DNA from: Deltaproteobacteria bacterium HGW-Deltaproteobacteria-6
GTDB lineage: Bacteria > Desulfobacterota > Syntrophia > Syntrophales > Smithellaceae
Assembly: GCA_002840435.1 (NCBI GenBank)
Contig: PHAT01000008.1
Coordinates: forward strand, 62,001 to 126,000
Length of the DNA: 64,000 nucleotides
Reading direction: 5' to 3'
The notes under the pieces are model-generated. The model was not told where the DNA came from and ran no database searches. It saw only the letters and a program-made list of their open reading frames with translations. The translations under genes were made by a program, and so were the position numbers. Positions within the stretch are counted from its first letter, which is position 1, and each line of letters begins with the position of its first letter. Positions 63,312 to 64,000 of this stretch are shown piece by piece.

Positions 63312-64000
63312 ATGTTATCAAGACTGAAACTATCAACCAAGCTGTTCTTGCAGGTGGCCATCATTCTGATCTGTTGTTCACTGGTGCTGGTCTGGACTTT
63401 TTTACAATTCAGAGAACGTGTTTTTCAGGAAAAGATGGTGGCGACGAAGCACGTCGTTCACGTGGCTTACAGCCTTGTCGCTCAATATGATGAAAGCGTA
63501 AAGAAAGGCGAACTGAAACTGGCGGACGCGCAAAAACGGGCCATCCGGGACATCCAGAATTTACGCTACGCCCAGAAGGAATATTTCTGGATCAATGATC
63601 TGACCCCCAGGATGATCATGCATCCCTTCAATGCGGCTTTGAACGGCACTGATCTGTCGGACAACAAAGACCCCAGCGGGAAAAGATTCTTTATGGAAAT
63701 GGTCAATGTGGCCAAGGAAAAAGGGGAAGGCGTGGTGGAGTATCAGTGGCCGAAAGCGGGGGAAACAAAACCCTCCGATAAAATTTCCTATGTCGCCCTT
63801 TACAAACCCTGGGGATGGATCATCGGCTCGGGAATCTATGTCGATGACGTTCAAAGAGAGCTGGCCCAGGTGTCGTACATCATCATGGGGGTCATCATCC
63901 TGGTCATCCTGGGCAGTTTGCTTCTCGCCTTCCTGGTGACACGAAGCATCACCGTGCCGGTTCATAAAATGGTCGCCGTATCCGAAAAGCTCGCGACCGG
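63312..64000 (+). CDS. Methyl-accepting chemotaxis protein, N-terminal part (cut by window edge)
   Basis: The ATG at 63312 has a GGAG site 9 nt upstream; 229 codons are present. A membrane helix (VAIILICCSLVLVWTF) is followed by an sCache-type periplasmic domain (QNLRYAQKEYFWINDLTPRM, YVALYKPWGWIIGSGIYVDD), a second helix (IIMGVIILVILGSLLLAFLV) and the start of a HAMP domain (TRSITVPVHKMVAVSEKLAT). sCache receptors often bind small organic acids. It ends the chemotaxis operon as seen here. Confidence 0.92.
   Translation, partial: MLSRLKLSTKLFLQVAIILICCSLVLVWTFLQFRERVFQEKMVATKHVVHVAYSLVAQYDESVKKGELKLADAQKRAIRDIQNLRYAQKEYFWINDLTPRMIMHPFNAALNGTDLSDNKDPSGKRFFMEMVNVAKEKGEGVVEYQWPKAGETKPSDKISYVALYKPWGWIIGSGIYVDDVQRELAQVSYIIMGVIILVILGSLLLAFLVTRSITVPVHKMVAVSEKLAT

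Overview
The window looks like a chromosomal segment of a Gram-negative, largely anaerobic bacterium, most likely a deltaproteobacterium (Desulfobacterota, possibly a Syntrophia-type lineage). The basis is indirect: outer-membrane lipoproteins and an RND pump, a periplasmic Tat-exported formate dehydrogenase, the order mfd, two SurA-like isomerases, uvrA, many multidomain signalling proteins, and a CheA with an atypical linker. I saw no rRNA, tRNA, CRISPR array, IS element or prophage.

Layout. 1-2931: RND-type efflux operon (outer-membrane factor, adaptor, pump cut by the window edge), all on the minus strand. 3102-31823: a long, almost entirely minus-strand block of stress, redox and energy genes: two phasin-like small proteins, three universal-stress-type proteins (one a truncated fusion), WrbA, pirin, a phosphoribosyltransferase followed by a decayed amrS gene, a PQQ-type sugar dehydrogenase, a NUDIX hydrolase, a YHS protein, an acyl-CoA synthetase/GNAT protein, a flavin disulfide oxidoreductase with a TVP38 protein, MsrAB, a complete formate dehydrogenase operon with chaperone, ferredoxin and cytochrome P460, a Zn alcohol dehydrogenase, OsmC and ferritin. 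32062-40902: an M48 lipoprotein protease, a REC-HDOD regulator, a BarA-like hybrid kinase, tandem FKBP isomerases and moeA. 41165-50724: nadA, mfd, two PpiC/SurA-type isomerases and uvrA on the plus strand. 50872-64000: signalling: an HD-GYP regulator, a soluble chemotaxis-like protein, a multi-PAS hybrid kinase with an NtrC-type partner, then a chemotaxis operon (pseudo-receiver, STAS protein, CheY, CheA, chemoreceptor).

The main discovery is a shared promoter architecture in the 3-32 kb block. Six intergenic regions carry an inverted repeat (consensus GYAGG-N5-CCTAY) exactly 24 bp from a conserved CAA (the TTG of a -35 box read on the minus strand), with a -10-like hexamer 17 bp further on; every copy spans 71 bp and each lies directly upstream of a minus-strand gene. 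The downstream units are both phasin-like genes, wrbA-usp, the phosphoribosyltransferase cluster, the formate dehydrogenase operon and the ferritin-usp operon. This looks like one regulon, plausibly for energy limitation, low oxygen or dormancy. The regulator is not recognisable in the window.

Other notable items: a universal-stress-protein fragment fused in frame to an exported DUF6448-like protein, an amrS remnant whose FeS-binding cysteines have become arginines, a 29-residue membrane protein gene, a predicted leaderless protease mRNA, and two long hairpins built from short-period repeats. Functions are inferred from sequence alone; no database search was run.
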